64,000 nt of DNA from Halobacteriales archaeon YIM A00010. GTDB lineage: Archaea; Halobacteriota; Halobacteria; Halobacteriales; Haloarculaceae. The translations under genes and the position numbers were made by a program. The notes beneath the pieces were generated by a model. The model was not told the DNA's origin. It was given only the letters and a program-made list of their open reading frames with translations, and did no database searches. Location: NCBI GenBank assembly GCA_025041175.1, contig JAKCFJ010000002.1:496001-560000 (forward strand). The letters are read 5' to 3'. This document shows, in pieces, positions 44,510-53,620 of the stretch (positions are counted from its first letter, which is position 1; the number at the start of each line of letters is the position of its first letter).

Positions 44510-45565
44510 TCATCCGTCGATCTCGACGCCGTGACCGGGGCCATCGATGTCGATCTCGGGACCGTACGTGACAGGGTGGACGTCGGTTTCGAGCGAGAAA
44601 TTGCCGTCAAGGTCGACGTGGTCGAAAGCGCCGGTGCCAGCGGCGAGGTGGGCAGCAGTGTGGATACCGATGCTCGACTCCAGCATACACCCGATCATCA
44701 ACTGAAGGTCGTGAGCACGGGCGATTCCGAGGATATCGAGCGCACCGACGAGACCCGACTTCATCAGTTTGACGTTGAGGACATCCGCGGCGCTGGCGCT
44801 GGTGACCCGTCGGGCATCCGAGGGCGTGAAGACGCTCTCGTCGGCAGCAACGGGGACAGAAACGGCGTCCCGAACGCGCCCAAGTCCGGAGATATCCTCG
44901 CTGGGAACCGGTTGCTCCAGTAGATCGATGTCGACGTTGGCGTCGTGGAGCCGGTCGACGAACGCGATGGCCTCCTTGGGCGTGTACCCCTGGTTCGCGT
45001 CGACCGTGATTGCGGCGTCGGGCGCGGTGTCGGCTACCGCGCTGACGCGCGCGGCATCGCGCTCGATATCCCCGCCGACCTTCACCTTCAGGTCAGTAAA
45101 GCCTGCCTCGACGGAGCTAGTCGTGTGTTCCCGAGCCACTGTCGGTGTGACGATGCTGATAGTGTCGTCCGTGCGAACAGTCTCGTCTCGGCCGCCGACG
45201 AAGTCAGCGAGCGAGCAGCCGAGATGGCGACAGAAGGCGTCGAAAACAGCCATTTCGACCCCAGCACGCGCAGTCGATTGGGGCCCGAGGTTGGCGGCGA
45301 GCACTGCGGCGATCCCCCTGTAATTCTGGACGCGTTCCCCGACAACGAGGTCTCGGGCGGTGTGGCAGGCCGCGAGAGCTGTTGCCTGCGTCTCGCCCGT
45401 GATGTGGGGGACGGGAGCGGCCTCCCCGACGCCGGTGACGCCGTTCGAGAGGGTGACCGTGATGAGAACGTTCGTCAGTTGTTGCTGTTCGCCCGTGGCG
45501 ATGACGAACGGCGACGTGAGCGGGGTCGTGAGCTCTTCGACGGCGATGGATTCTATCGTTGGCAT
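44510..45565 (-). CDS. ykfB: Dipeptide epimerase (L-Ala-D/L-Glu epimerase), enolase superfamily
   Basis: 351 residues. The enolase-superfamily active site is complete: KVK in FTDLKVKVGGD, metal ligands in TVDANQGYT, LLEQPVPSED and VAADESVF, and the second catalytic Lys in LNVKLMKSG. VDLDGNF near the end supplies the D-x-D that in Ala-Glu epimerases binds the dipeptide amino group. It should convert L-Ala-D-Glu, released from murein peptides, to L-Ala-L-Glu in the cytoplasm. Neighbouring D-aminopeptidase, NlpC/P60 and Dpp importer genes support this specificity over muconate or succinylbenzoate chemistry. Confidence 0.85.
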   Translation of the reverse strand: MPTIESIAVEELTTPLTSPFVIATGEQQQLTNVLITVTLSNGVTGVGEAAPVPHITGETQATALAACHTARDLVVGERVQNYRGIAAVLAANLGPQSTARAGVEMAVFDAFCRHLGCSLADFVGGRDETVRTDDTISIVTPTVAREHTTSSVEAGFTDLKVKVGGDIERDAARVSAVADTAPDAAITVDANQGYTPKEAIAFVDRLHDANVDIDLLEQPVPSEDISGLGRVRDAVSVPVAADESVFTPSDARRVTSASAADVLNVKLMKSGLVGALDILGIARAHDLQLMIGCMLESSIGIHTAAHLAAGTGAFDHVDLDGNFSLETDVHPVTYGPEIDIDGPGHGVEIDG

Positions 45566-45811
45566 CGTTCGAGGCGTTCGAGGCGGTCAACCAAAGTTCC
45601 CTCCCACGTATGCTAGGCGTGGAATCCTTGATCGACGCGTCCAAACGATCACGAATGAACCGGATCAGTAACTGCCAGCCGCTTGCGGTTCGCCGGGGAC
45701 GCTATGGGCCCAAGGGATTCGAGCGGCGGGGTCGTGTCGTTTCCCACGAGAGCCCCGAGAGCAGCGGGATCGGAGGTACTGACGAGAACGAAACGGGCGA
45801 CCGTTGACGCC

Positions 45812-46654
45812 ATGCGTCCCACCCCCGAAGTACCCGACAGGGAGGCGCTTGCCGCGTACGTCGAAGACTGCGCTGCGCGCGTGGATGGCAGACTCGGCGT
45901 GCTCCTGGGACGGCCAGCGGGACCGACGTTCGACGACTTCGATGTCCTAGTGGCCCACGGGACCGACCGGGAGTACGCCAGCGCCTCGGTCATCAAGCTC
46001 CCTATCCTCTACACCCTCTACCGGGAATACGACGGCAACCTCGACGCACTCGACGATCCCCACGGCATCACCCCGGAGAACAGCGTCTCTGGCTCCGGAC
46101 TGTTTCACCTGCTCGATACACCGACGCCGTCGCTTCGGGATCTCGCGCGGGCGATGATCGCCGTCAGTGACAACGCCGCCACCAACGAACTCATCGATCA
46201 CGTTGGAATGGAGACCGTCGGCGAGACCGCCGCTACCCTCGGGATGGAACGGACCCACCTCGGGCGAAAGATGATGGCGACGCTGTCGGGGGACGCCGCC
46301 GACTCGCCGATCAACACGACATCGCCACGGGACTGCGCACGGCTGTTCTCGGCGCTTCTCCACGGTGATGCGCTGGGAAAACAGGCCCGCGAGGGACAAC
46401 TCCAACTCCTCCACGACCAGAAGAACCGGTCGATGTTTCCGCGCTACTTCCCCTACGAGATACAGCTCGCTCACAAGACCGGCTGGCTCCCCGACGCCGC
46501 GCTCGACACGGGGCTGGTGGTGAGAGACGGGTTCAGGGATCCGCCGCTGTTTTTCGCCGTCTTCTGCGACCGGTGTGTCCACGGCGGTGACGCGATGGAC
46601 TGCATCGCTGAAATCGGCGACGCAACGCTCGCGTGGGCACGAGACCACACGTGA
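45812..46654 (+). CDS. Serine hydrolase of the class A beta-lactamase fold
   Basis: 280 residues with the penicillin-recognising enzyme motifs: SxxK as SASVIKLPI (about residues 57-65), SDN in AVSDNAATNELI, and KTG as LAHKTGWLPDA. No signal peptide is visible, so it is cytoplasmic. This fold includes beta-lactamases, D-Ala peptidases and, in Bacillus, the muramyl-peptide amidase AmiE. In a haloarchaeon lacking murein, hydrolysis of imported D-amino-acid peptides or muropeptides is more plausible than drug resistance. The ATG at 45812 is chosen; upstream frame is not protein-like. It precedes dppA by 43 nt. Confidence 0.85.
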   Translation: MRPTPEVPDREALAAYVEDCAARVDGRLGVLLGRPAGPTFDDFDVLVAHGTDREYASASVIKLPILYTLYREYDGNLDALDDPHGITPENSVSGSGLFHLLDTPTPSLRDLARAMIAVSDNAATNELIDHVGMETVGETAATLGMERTHLGRKMMATLSGDAADSPINTTSPRDCARLFSALLHGDALGKQAREGQLQLLHDQKNRSMFPRYFPYEIQLAHKTGWLPDAALDTGLVVRDGFRDPPLFFAVFCDRCVHGGDAMDCIAEIGDATLAWARDHT

Positions 46655-46697
46655 CTCGGTCCCCCGCCTTTATCCCGACGGACGTCCTTCCCGACAC

Positions 46698-47540
46698 ATG
46701 GACGTGTTCATCTCTGTGGACATGGAAGGTATCTCGGGCATCGCTGCGGCCGAGGACGTCGTCCCCGAGGAACCGGAGTACGACCGGGGAACCAAACTAC
46801 TGCACGCTGACGCCAACGCCGCCGTGGCGGGAGCGGTGGCGGGCGGTGGGGAGTCGGTGGTGGTAAACGACTCCCACGGATCGATGCGGAACCTAGACCG
46901 CGACCGACTGGACGACCGGGCGACCCTCATCCGCGGCAACACTAAGCCGCGGTCGATGATGCAGGGGCTGACAGCCGACCACGACGTCGCGCTGTTCGTG
47001 GGGTACCACGCGAAGGCGGGGACTCCAGAGGCGGTGCTCAACCACACCTTCTTCGGCCACGAGCTGGTCCGGCTCACGGTCAACGGGACCGAGGTGGGCG
47101 AACTCGGGTGGAACGCCCGGTTGGCCGGCGCTCTGGGGGTTCCCGTCGGACTGGTGACCGGCGACGACGCGACCGTCGTGGAGGCCAACACCGAACTCCC
47201 CGATCCCGAGACAGTCGTGGTCAAAGAGGGCATCGATCGGTTCACGGCGGCCTGTCGTCCGACAGCTGACACGGGACCGGAAATCGAGTCCGCCGCGCGC
47301 CGCGCTGTTCAGCGGGCTGGGGAGGGTGATCTCGCGGTTCCGGACGCCGAGACCCCGACGACAGTCACGGCCGCGTGGACGACCACGAACCAGGCGGCCC
47401 GCGCGGCGTGCGTCCCCGGCATCGAGCGCGAGGGCGGACGGCAAACAGCCGTCACGGCCGAGCGGTACCCCGACGCCTTCGAGGCGGCAGTCGGAATGCT
47501 CCGGACCGGCGCGACCGGCACCGACGGGCAGTACGGCTGA
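46698..47540 (+). CDS. dppA: M55 family D-aminopeptidase (DppA-like)
   Basis: 280 residues with all M55 landmarks: VDMEGISGI at the start (Asp and Glu zinc ligands), VVNDSHGSMRN, VGYHAKAGT (His), NHTFFGHE (catalytic His region) and NGTEVGELGWNA (Glu). B. subtilis DppA cuts D-Ala-D-Ala and D-Ala-Gly peptides and is encoded in the dpp importer operon. Here the gene faces the Dpp operon tail-to-tail (41 nt) and follows the serine hydrolase by 43 nt, forming a likely two-gene unit. It is cytoplasmic. The ATG at 46698 starts precisely at the metal motif strand. Confidence 0.92.
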   Translation: MDVFISVDMEGISGIAAAEDVVPEEPEYDRGTKLLHADANAAVAGAVAGGGESVVVNDSHGSMRNLDRDRLDDRATLIRGNTKPRSMMQGLTADHDVALFVGYHAKAGTPEAVLNHTFFGHELVRLTVNGTEVGELGWNARLAGALGVPVGLVTGDDATVVEANTELPDPETVVVKEGIDRFTAACRPTADTGPEIESAARRAVQRAGEGDLAVPDAETPTTVTAAWTTTNQAARAACVPGIEREGGRQTAVTAERYPDAFEAAVGMLRTGATGTDGQYG

Positions 47541-47581
47541 GTCACCACCCACCGGTTTCGTTCGTCCCTCGTCCACACAGT

Positions 47582-48622
47582 CTATCGTGTCTCAGGACCG
47601 TGATTCGGGGCGTTCGCACGGGCCTCCGGTGAATCGACGCTCTCATCGTGGATGACACACGCAGACTCGTGTTGGTCCCCGACGGAATGAAACTCGGGAT
47701 GGATTCGTTCGCAGACGTCGCCGACTTTCATCGGACATCGCGTCTGAAACGGGCAGCCCGACGGCGGATCGGCCGGGCTTGGTGGCGAGCCGTTCAGAAA
47801 GATTCGATCCCGAACCGAATCCGGGTCTGAATCGGGGACTGCCGAGAGCAACGACTGTGTGTACGGATTTTTCGGATTTTCGAAGATCGACTCGGAGTCA
47901 CCGATCTCCATGAGATTGCCGAGATACATCACGCCAAGCGTATCACAAATGTACCGGACGACAGAGAGATCGTGGCTGATAAACAGGTACGTTAGCCCGT
48001 ATTCGTCCTGAAGCTCGTCGAGGAGATCGAGAATTTGGGCCTGCACCGAGACGTCCAGCGCCGAAACGGGTTCGTCGCACACCACGAAATCCGGACGGAC
48101 GCTCAGCGCCCGCGCAATCCCGATCCGTTGGCGCTGCCCGCCCGAGAACTCGTGGGGGTAGCGGTCGTAATGAGCCGCGTCCAGCCCGACCCGTTCGAGG
48201 AGTTCCTTACACCGCTCCTCGCGCTCATCGCTGGTTGCATCGGTGAGTAGCTTCATCGGCTCGACGACGATGCTACCAACAGTCATCCGCGGGTTCAGGT
48301 TCGATGTCGGGTCCTGGTAGATCATCTGCATCCGCTTTCGGAGCTCTCGCAGCTCACTCCCGTCGCTGTCGCTGATGTCCGTGCCATCGAACGACACCCG
48401 GCCGCTGGTCGGTTCGTGTAACCGCACGATCGTTTCACCGAGCGTGGTTTTTCCACAGCCGGACTCGCCGACGATACCGAGCGTTTCCCCGGCTGGGATG
48501 TCGAACGACACACCATCGACGGCTTTCACGCGGCGCGTGTTGCCTAGAAGGCGATCGACGACACCGTTTCGGCTGATGTAGTGCTGTTCGAGATCACGGA
48601 CTTCCAACAACGGTTCAGTCAC
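47582..48622 (-). CDS. dppF: Peptide ABC transporter ATPase (DppF/OppF-like)
   Basis: 346 residues. Walker A GESGCGKTT, signature FSGGQRQRIGIARAL, Walker B FVVCDEPVSALD, and the C-terminal oligopeptide-transporter extension with its Cys set (GCPFQTRCPMKVGDVC), which may hold an iron-sulfur cluster. It is the second ATPase of the importer. The GTG start at 48622 overlaps the preceding ATPase gene by 8 nt; longer readings are shadows. Specificity for di- or tripeptides is inferred from family and context. Confidence 0.93.
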   Translation of the reverse strand: MTEPLLEVRDLEQHYISRNGVVDRLLGNTRRVKAVDGVSFDIPAGETLGIVGESGCGKTTLGETIVRLHEPTSGRVSFDGTDISDSDGSELRELRKRMQMIYQDPTSNLNPRMTVGSIVVEPMKLLTDATSDEREERCKELLERVGLDAAHYDRYPHEFSGGQRQRIGIARALSVRPDFVVCDEPVSALDVSVQAQILDLLDELQDEYGLTYLFISHDLSVVRYICDTLGVMYLGNLMEIGDSESIFENPKNPYTQSLLSAVPDSDPDSVRDRIFLNGSPPSPADPPSGCPFQTRCPMKVGDVCERIHPEFHSVGDQHESACVIHDESVDSPEARANAPNHGPETR

Positions 48623-49652
48623 GATACAACGCCTCCAGGGTCTCCTTGCCGTCCACTGTTGCCGCGCTTCCGGGCTTTTCGGGCGGCGATGGATGCAGGT
48701 GACAGGCAACGTCTCTGGCATCCCGGGTACGGAGCGTCGGGGAGCGCTCTGTACACGTCTCCATTGCTGCTGGACACCGCGGATGGAACCGACACCCCGA
48801 CGGCCGATCCGTGCCGGTCGGCATCCGCCCGGCGATCGGTGACAGGCGTTCGACGTTCTCGTGGGGGGTCAGTATGCTGTTCAGTAACCCGTGCGTGTAG
48901 GGGTGGCGCGGATCGCGGTACACCCGCCCAACCGATCCTCGTTCGACGATGGTACCCGCGTACATCACGCCGATCGAGTCGCACACTTCCGAAACGACGT
49001 TGAGATCGTGGCTCACAAACAACATCGACATACCGAGCCGTTCTTGCAACTCTGATAGCAGGTCGAGGATCGACGCTTCGATGGTCACGTCGAGCGCAGT
49101 GGTCGGTTCGTCCGCGATGATCAACGCCGGATCGTTCGCCAGTGCGATTGCGATCATCGCGCGCTGTTGCATCCCGCCGCTGAACTGGTGGGGATACTCT
49201 TCGGCGCGCTCGGCCGGATCGGGAATCCCGACAGCGTCGAGCATCTCGACGGCACGCTCCCACGCCGCTCTCTTGCCCTTGTCCTGGTGAATTCGGACTG
49301 TTTCGGCGATCTGTCGACCCACGGTGTGTGAGGGATTGAGCGCGGTTTCAGCATTTTGAAATATCATTGATATATTACCACCGCGTAGCTGCCGGAGATC
49401 GTCGTCGTCCATCCGGAGGATGTCTTCGCCCCGAAACCGAATGGATCCCGATTCGATTTCCCCGGGAGGAGACTGGATCAGACGAAGAATCGAAAGCGAT
49501 GCAACGCTTTTTCCGGCACCGGATTCGCCGACGAGACCGAACGCTTGGCCTGCTTCGATGGTGAACGAAACACCGTCAACGGCACGGACAGTGCCCTGGT
49601 CCGTCTGGAACGATACTTCGAGGTTTTCGACTTCGAGCAGTGGTGGTGTCAT
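48615..49652 (-). CDS. dppD: Peptide ABC transporter ATPase (DppD/OppD-like)
   Basis: 345 residues. Walker A GESGAGKSV, signature FSGGMQQRAMIAIAL, Walker B LIIADEPTTALD, H-loop FVSHDLNVV, and the C-terminal Cys-rich GCRFHPRCPAAMETC of oligopeptide ATPases. It pairs with DppF to drive uptake. It lies about 112 nt downstream of the dppC stop on the same strand and is probably in one transcript. Confidence 0.94.
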   Translation of the reverse strand: MTPPLLEVENLEVSFQTDQGTVRAVDGVSFTIEAGQAFGLVGESGAGKSVASLSILRLIQSPPGEIESGSIRFRGEDILRMDDDDLRQLRGGNISMIFQNAETALNPSHTVGRQIAETVRIHQDKGKRAAWERAVEMLDAVGIPDPAERAEEYPHQFSGGMQQRAMIAIALANDPALIIADEPTTALDVTIEASILDLLSELQERLGMSMLFVSHDLNVVSEVCDSIGVMYAGTIVERGSVGRVYRDPRHPYTHGLLNSILTPHENVERLSPIAGRMPTGTDRPSGCRFHPRCPAAMETCTERSPTLRTRDARDVACHLHPSPPEKPGSAATVDGKETLEALYRD

Positions 49653-49764
49653 TTGTTGTCGGATTTGTGCGGGTAGAATACGACGCTGGTCGTACGTAAT
49701 TGGTTCGCAGCGAACTCGCGCACACCGGTACGACCGGGAGTAACAGCAGGCGGTGCCATGTCCA

Positions 49765-50688
49765 TTACCTCACGCGTTCTGAATTCCGTGGATCGAGCGC
49801 GTCGCGCAACCCATCGCCGAACAAGTTCGCGGCGAGCACGGTGATCATGATCGCCACGCCGGGAACGGTGGAGATCCACGGTGCCTGGATCAGGTACGAT
49901 CGGCCGTTTGCGAGCATGTATCCCCACGAAGCGGTCGGCGGTTGGACCCCGGCACCGAGGAAGTTCAACCCGCTAGCGATCAGGATCGCGCTTGCGAGGT
50001 TAATGGTCGCTTGGACGATGATCTCCGAGATCCCGTTCGGGATGATGTGTTTGAACAAAATGTACGGTCGGCTGCCACCGCTGGTGAACGCGGCCTTCAC
50101 GAACTCTTCTTCGCGCAAGGCGACGGCGTTACTCCGGATAACGCGGGCGAACTGCGGGGTGAACACCACGGAGATAGCAAACGCCGCGTTCCACATCGAG
50201 GGACCGAACGTTGCCATCAGGATGAGCGCAAGGACGAGCGACGGGAACGCGAACAGTACGTCCATTCCTCTCATCACGGTTTCATCGGTCCAGCCGCCGT
50301 AAAAGCCCGCTGTGGCTCCCAGAATGGTGCCCACCACGCTCGAAATGCCGACCGCAGTCAGTGCAAGGATGATCGATGTGCGCGCACCGAAAACGATTCG
50401 GCTGAGGATGTCACGGCCGTACATATCGGTGCCGAGCAGGTGCGCCGTGCTCGGCGCTTGCAGTGGTTGACCGACGAACTGCTTTATCGGATCGTACGGT
50501 GCCAACACCGGCGCTAACACGGCTACGACGACGATTCCCAGCATCACAGTGAGACCGACGAGGGCGGCTTTGTGCCGCGCCAAACTCCGCAGAACCCGGC
50601 GGCGGCGGCCAGAAAGCAGTTCGATGTTCCAACTCCGTGTGTCGTCCTCGTCCGAATCCGTCTCGATAGGGGGTGATGCACCGGTCAT
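49765..50688 (-). CDS. dppC: Peptide ABC transporter permease (DppC-like)
   Basis: 307 residues with six membrane helices. An N-terminal OppC-type segment (LARHKAALVGLTVMLGIVVVAV) is followed by LLGTDMYGRDILSRIVFGARTS, diagnostic for DppC/OppC. The EAA loop is REEEFVKAAFTSGGSRPYILFKHIIPN. It forms half of the membrane channel. The ATG at 50688 overlaps the dppB stop (TAATG), so the two are coupled. Confidence 0.94.
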   Translation of the reverse strand: MTGASPPIETDSDEDDTRSWNIELLSGRRRRVLRSLARHKAALVGLTVMLGIVVVAVLAPVLAPYDPIKQFVGQPLQAPSTAHLLGTDMYGRDILSRIVFGARTSIILALTAVGISSVVGTILGATAGFYGGWTDETVMRGMDVLFAFPSLVLALILMATFGPSMWNAAFAISVVFTPQFARVIRSNAVALREEEFVKAAFTSGGSRPYILFKHIIPNGISEIIVQATINLASAILIASGLNFLGAGVQPPTASWGYMLANGRSYLIQAPWISTVPGVAIMITVLAANLFGDGLRDALDPRNSERVR

Positions 50689-51638
50689 TAGTCGTACCTG
50701 ATTTTTGGGTTGATGAACGTGTACAGGACATCGACGATCAGATTCATTATAATGAACACCAGTACCACCACGAGGGTGATGCCCTGGATGGTCGGGTAGT
50801 CGAATTTGGTGATGGCGCGGACGAGTAGCCGCCCGAGCCCACCGATCCCGAAGACGGTTTCGGTGAGAACGCTTCCCGCCATCAAGAACCCGATCTGAAC
50901 ACCGACAACAGTGACGATCGGAATCATCGCGTTGCGAAACGCGTGGTCTTTGATGATCGCCCACTCGCTCACACCCTTTGCGCGTGCCGTCCGGATGTAA
51001 TCTTCATTGAGGACTTCGAGCATCGCTGACCGGGTTAACCGAACAGTGAGCGCGGTGATGCTCGTACCGAGCGTAATGGCGGGTAAGAGCATGTGCTTGA
51101 GGTGAACCGGCAGGCTTGCGTCCATAGCAAATCCACTACTTGGCAGCCACCCCAGCACGTAACTAAACACGAAAATTGCCAGGATACCCTGCCAGAACAC
51201 GGGCATCGAGACGCCCGTTAGCGCGAGAACCGTTGCCGTGTAATCGGTCTTCGTGTACTGTTTGACCGCGCTGATAACACCCGCAGGGATGCCAACGACG
51301 ATGCTGATGATCCACGCGGAGACGGCCAGTTGGAGCGTGATCGCGTACCGATCGACGATCATGGCAGCCACGGATCGTCGGAACGTAAACGACGTGCCGA
51401 GGTCGCCGTGAAGAGCGCCCCAGAGCCACAGCAGATACTGCCTCCAGAGCGGCTCGTTTAGGTGGAACTGCTGACGAACAGTCCGTAACATCTCCTCAGT
51501 TATTTGCCGTTTTCCGAGGATGAGCCGGGCGGGATCGCCGGGTGCTGCGTGGAGCATCAGGAAGATGATCAGCGTCGCTCCGATGCTCACCGGAACTAGC
51601 AACACTAGTCGCCGACTAATATACCTCGCGAGTGTCAT
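50688..51638 (-). CDS. dppB: Peptide ABC transporter permease (DppB-like)
   Basis: 316 residues with six helices. MTLARYISRRLVLLVPVSIGATLIIF at the start, APGDPARLILGK in loop 1 and the EAA region LNEDYIRTARAKGVSEWAIIKDHAFRNAM are diagnostic for DppB/OppB. It is the partner of DppC. It starts about 95 nt downstream of the stop of the peptide-binding lipoprotein gene on the same strand. Confidence 0.95.
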   Translation of the reverse strand: MTLARYISRRLVLLVPVSIGATLIIFLMLHAAPGDPARLILGKRQITEEMLRTVRQQFHLNEPLWRQYLLWLWGALHGDLGTSFTFRRSVAAMIVDRYAITLQLAVSAWIISIVVGIPAGVISAVKQYTKTDYTATVLALTGVSMPVFWQGILAIFVFSYVLGWLPSSGFAMDASLPVHLKHMLLPAITLGTSITALTVRLTRSAMLEVLNEDYIRTARAKGVSEWAIIKDHAFRNAMIPIVTVVGVQIGFLMAGSVLTETVFGIGGLGRLLVRAITKFDYPTIQGITLVVVLVFIIMNLIVDVLYTFINPKIRYD

Positions 51639-51732
51639 TTATAATCCTGTGGTGTGAGTGAGGATCCCCCGGGCCGATCACGGTGGCCGCGGAATGTTGC
51701 GAATCTGCTGGTGGTTCCAAACCGGCCGCGTC

Positions 51733-53319
51733 TCATTGTTCGGTGCGGCGTACCAGATTCTGCCAGTACCACATCGGCGTAACCGGCGGAAACTCCATGT
51801 CAGTGTTCACGCCGAAGCCTTTCTCGGTGATCATCCCCCAGATGCACGGACAATCCTCGAGGATGAGTTTCTGGGCCTCCATGTACTTCTGTTTCCGCGT
51901 GTCTGTGTCCGTCGTCTGTCGAGCCTCTTCGAGCAGCGCATCGACCGCCTCGTTTTTGTACCACGACTCGTTGTTGTTGGGCGGGAAATTGTTGGAGTGG
52001 TACTGGGCGTAAAGCATCCCGTCGGGGTCCGGGTAGTCGGTTCCCCACGATGAGTTGAGTACGTCGTAATCGCCCTCTTCAATCAGCGGCAAGAGCTGTT
52101 CGTAGGGCATCTTCCGGATGTCGACCTCGACGCCCAGAATGTTCTGCCAGTGGTCCTGACAGAGAACCGCGACGCGGGCGGAGGGACCTTCTGCCGCGAT
52201 GAACTCGATCGGTCGATCGATGCCACCACTTTCCTCGTAGTGGCGTTTGGCTTTCTCCTCGTCGAATCCGTAATTCTCTAGCTCCTCGTTGAACCACTCC
52301 ATGTTTTGGGGAAGCGGTCCCTTCTCCATGGTGGCGTGGTTGAAGTACACCGTGTCGACGATTTCCTCCCAATCAGTGGCGTACGCGAACGCCTGCCGGA
52401 GTTTTTTGTCCGACTTCCACGGCTCTTTCTGGTTGTGGAACGCGAGCTTGTTATCGAGGTACGTCGTCCCGCTTTGCATCGATGCGCCGTTCTGGTCTTC
52501 GACCTGCTGCCATTGCTGGGGCGGTACGTCGATAACCAGATCGGTCTCACCGGTCTTCAGCCCGGTGACGCGTGAGGAGCCTTCCGGAACGACCTCGAAC
52601 GTCACTGCCTCGTACACCTGGTCGGCGCGGCGGTGATCGCCGAACCTCGATAACTGAATTTTGCTGCCCTGCTCCCAGTCGTCGACTTGAAGCGGACCGC
52701 TTCCCACAACAGTTCCGGGGTCGCGCCCGAACGCCTTGCCGTGCTCTTGCATCGCGCTCTCGGGACCGATGCCGACAAACGTCGGCATATACTTCCAGAC
52801 CGGGCTCTCGCCCTGGAGATTGAACCGGATCGTTTCCTCATCGACGGCTTCGATGCCCGCGTCGCCCTCTTTGAGATCATCGAGCGCCCACGACAGCGGT
52901 GAGGTCATATCCGGGTTACGCACCCGTTCGTAGCTCGCCTTGACATCAGCCGCGGTGATCGGATCGCCGTTGTGAAAGGTGGCGTCGCGCAACGTGTATT
53001 CGTACGTGGTGGCGTCAGGCTGCTCGGTCTCGGCTGCGAGTCCGTTCCGGATCTCCGGCACGTCGTCGAACGTGTACTCCAGCAACGTGTCCCAAATCGG
53101 GTTGGTGACGTTGTTGGTCGTAAAGTCGTACGCAAGCGCGAAGTCGAGCGCAACGATCGACTGTTGGAGTGCGACCGTAATCCGAGTAGCCTGCGCTTGG
53201 CTGCTGCCGTTACCCCCCTCTTCACCACCTGTACAACCCGCGAGGCCCACCATTCCACCTCCGGCGATCGCTCTGAGTAAGCGCCGCCGCTGGGTGTTCA
53301 CACCGTTATCTTGTGCCAC
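51733..53319 (-). CDS. Peptide-binding lipoprotein of the Dpp/Opp importer
   Basis: 528 residues from the GTG at 53319. A Tat signal (RRRLLRAIAGGGMV) and lipobox GLAGC (Cys29) are followed by a Gly/Ser linker. The solute-binding family 5 fold shows YEYTLRDATFHNGDPITAADVKASYERV, FNLQGESPVWKYM and a late WGTDYPDPDGMLYAQYHSNNFP. It should capture peptides outside the cell for DppBCDF. It is the first gene of the importer operon. The start is fixed by a TATA box about 28 nt upstream and by the Tat motif; the ATG at 53391 would place the Arg pair too deep. Confidence 0.92.
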   Translation of the reverse strand: MAQDNGVNTQRRRLLRAIAGGGMVGLAGCTGGEEGGNGSSQAQATRITVALQQSIVALDFALAYDFTTNNVTNPIWDTLLEYTFDDVPEIRNGLAAETEQPDATTYEYTLRDATFHNGDPITAADVKASYERVRNPDMTSPLSWALDDLKEGDAGIEAVDEETIRFNLQGESPVWKYMPTFVGIGPESAMQEHGKAFGRDPGTVVGSGPLQVDDWEQGSKIQLSRFGDHRRADQVYEAVTFEVVPEGSSRVTGLKTGETDLVIDVPPQQWQQVEDQNGASMQSGTTYLDNKLAFHNQKEPWKSDKKLRQAFAYATDWEEIVDTVYFNHATMEKGPLPQNMEWFNEELENYGFDEEKAKRHYEESGGIDRPIEFIAAEGPSARVAVLCQDHWQNILGVEVDIRKMPYEQLLPLIEEGDYDVLNSSWGTDYPDPDGMLYAQYHSNNFPPNNNESWYKNEAVDALLEEARQTTDTDTRKQKYMEAQKLILEDCPCIWGMITEKGFGVNTDMEFPPVTPMWYWQNLVRRTEQ

Positions 53320-53342
53320 ACCACCAGTATCATTCCGCTTGT

Positions 53343-53354
53343 TTATAATTATTT
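53343..53354 (-). promoter_or_regulatory. TATA-like box of the peptide importer operon
   Basis: The minus strand reads AATAATTATAAA, 24-35 nt upstream of the GTG at 53319. The transcript is therefore probably leaderless at that GTG. Confidence 0.5.
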
Positions 53355-53620
53355 TGTTTATCACCACTTCCGGATCGAGTACAGAGGCCACGGGATCGGC
53401 CGTGAGACGGCACTCCCAAGCTTCGGTGCTGGCGAAATGTTACCCAGTCCTCGGCATCCCGTGTACACGGCAGTCCGCTGCGCGAAGCGGGCACACCTGC
53501 GGTTTCGACCGTACCGAATTCCGAGAGGAAGTGCTCAAATTCCTACACGATCGTTCATCAGAATGATCTCTTCCCCACCGTAAATTACAAATATCATGTT
53601 ATTGCTTGTATGATTGTGGC

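Noticed and set aside
45812-46654. Beta-lactam resistance gene
   Set aside because: The SxxK, SDN and KTG motifs are there, but it has no signal peptide and sits in a peptide-catabolism locus of an organism without penicillin targets, so peptidase or amidase function is more likely.
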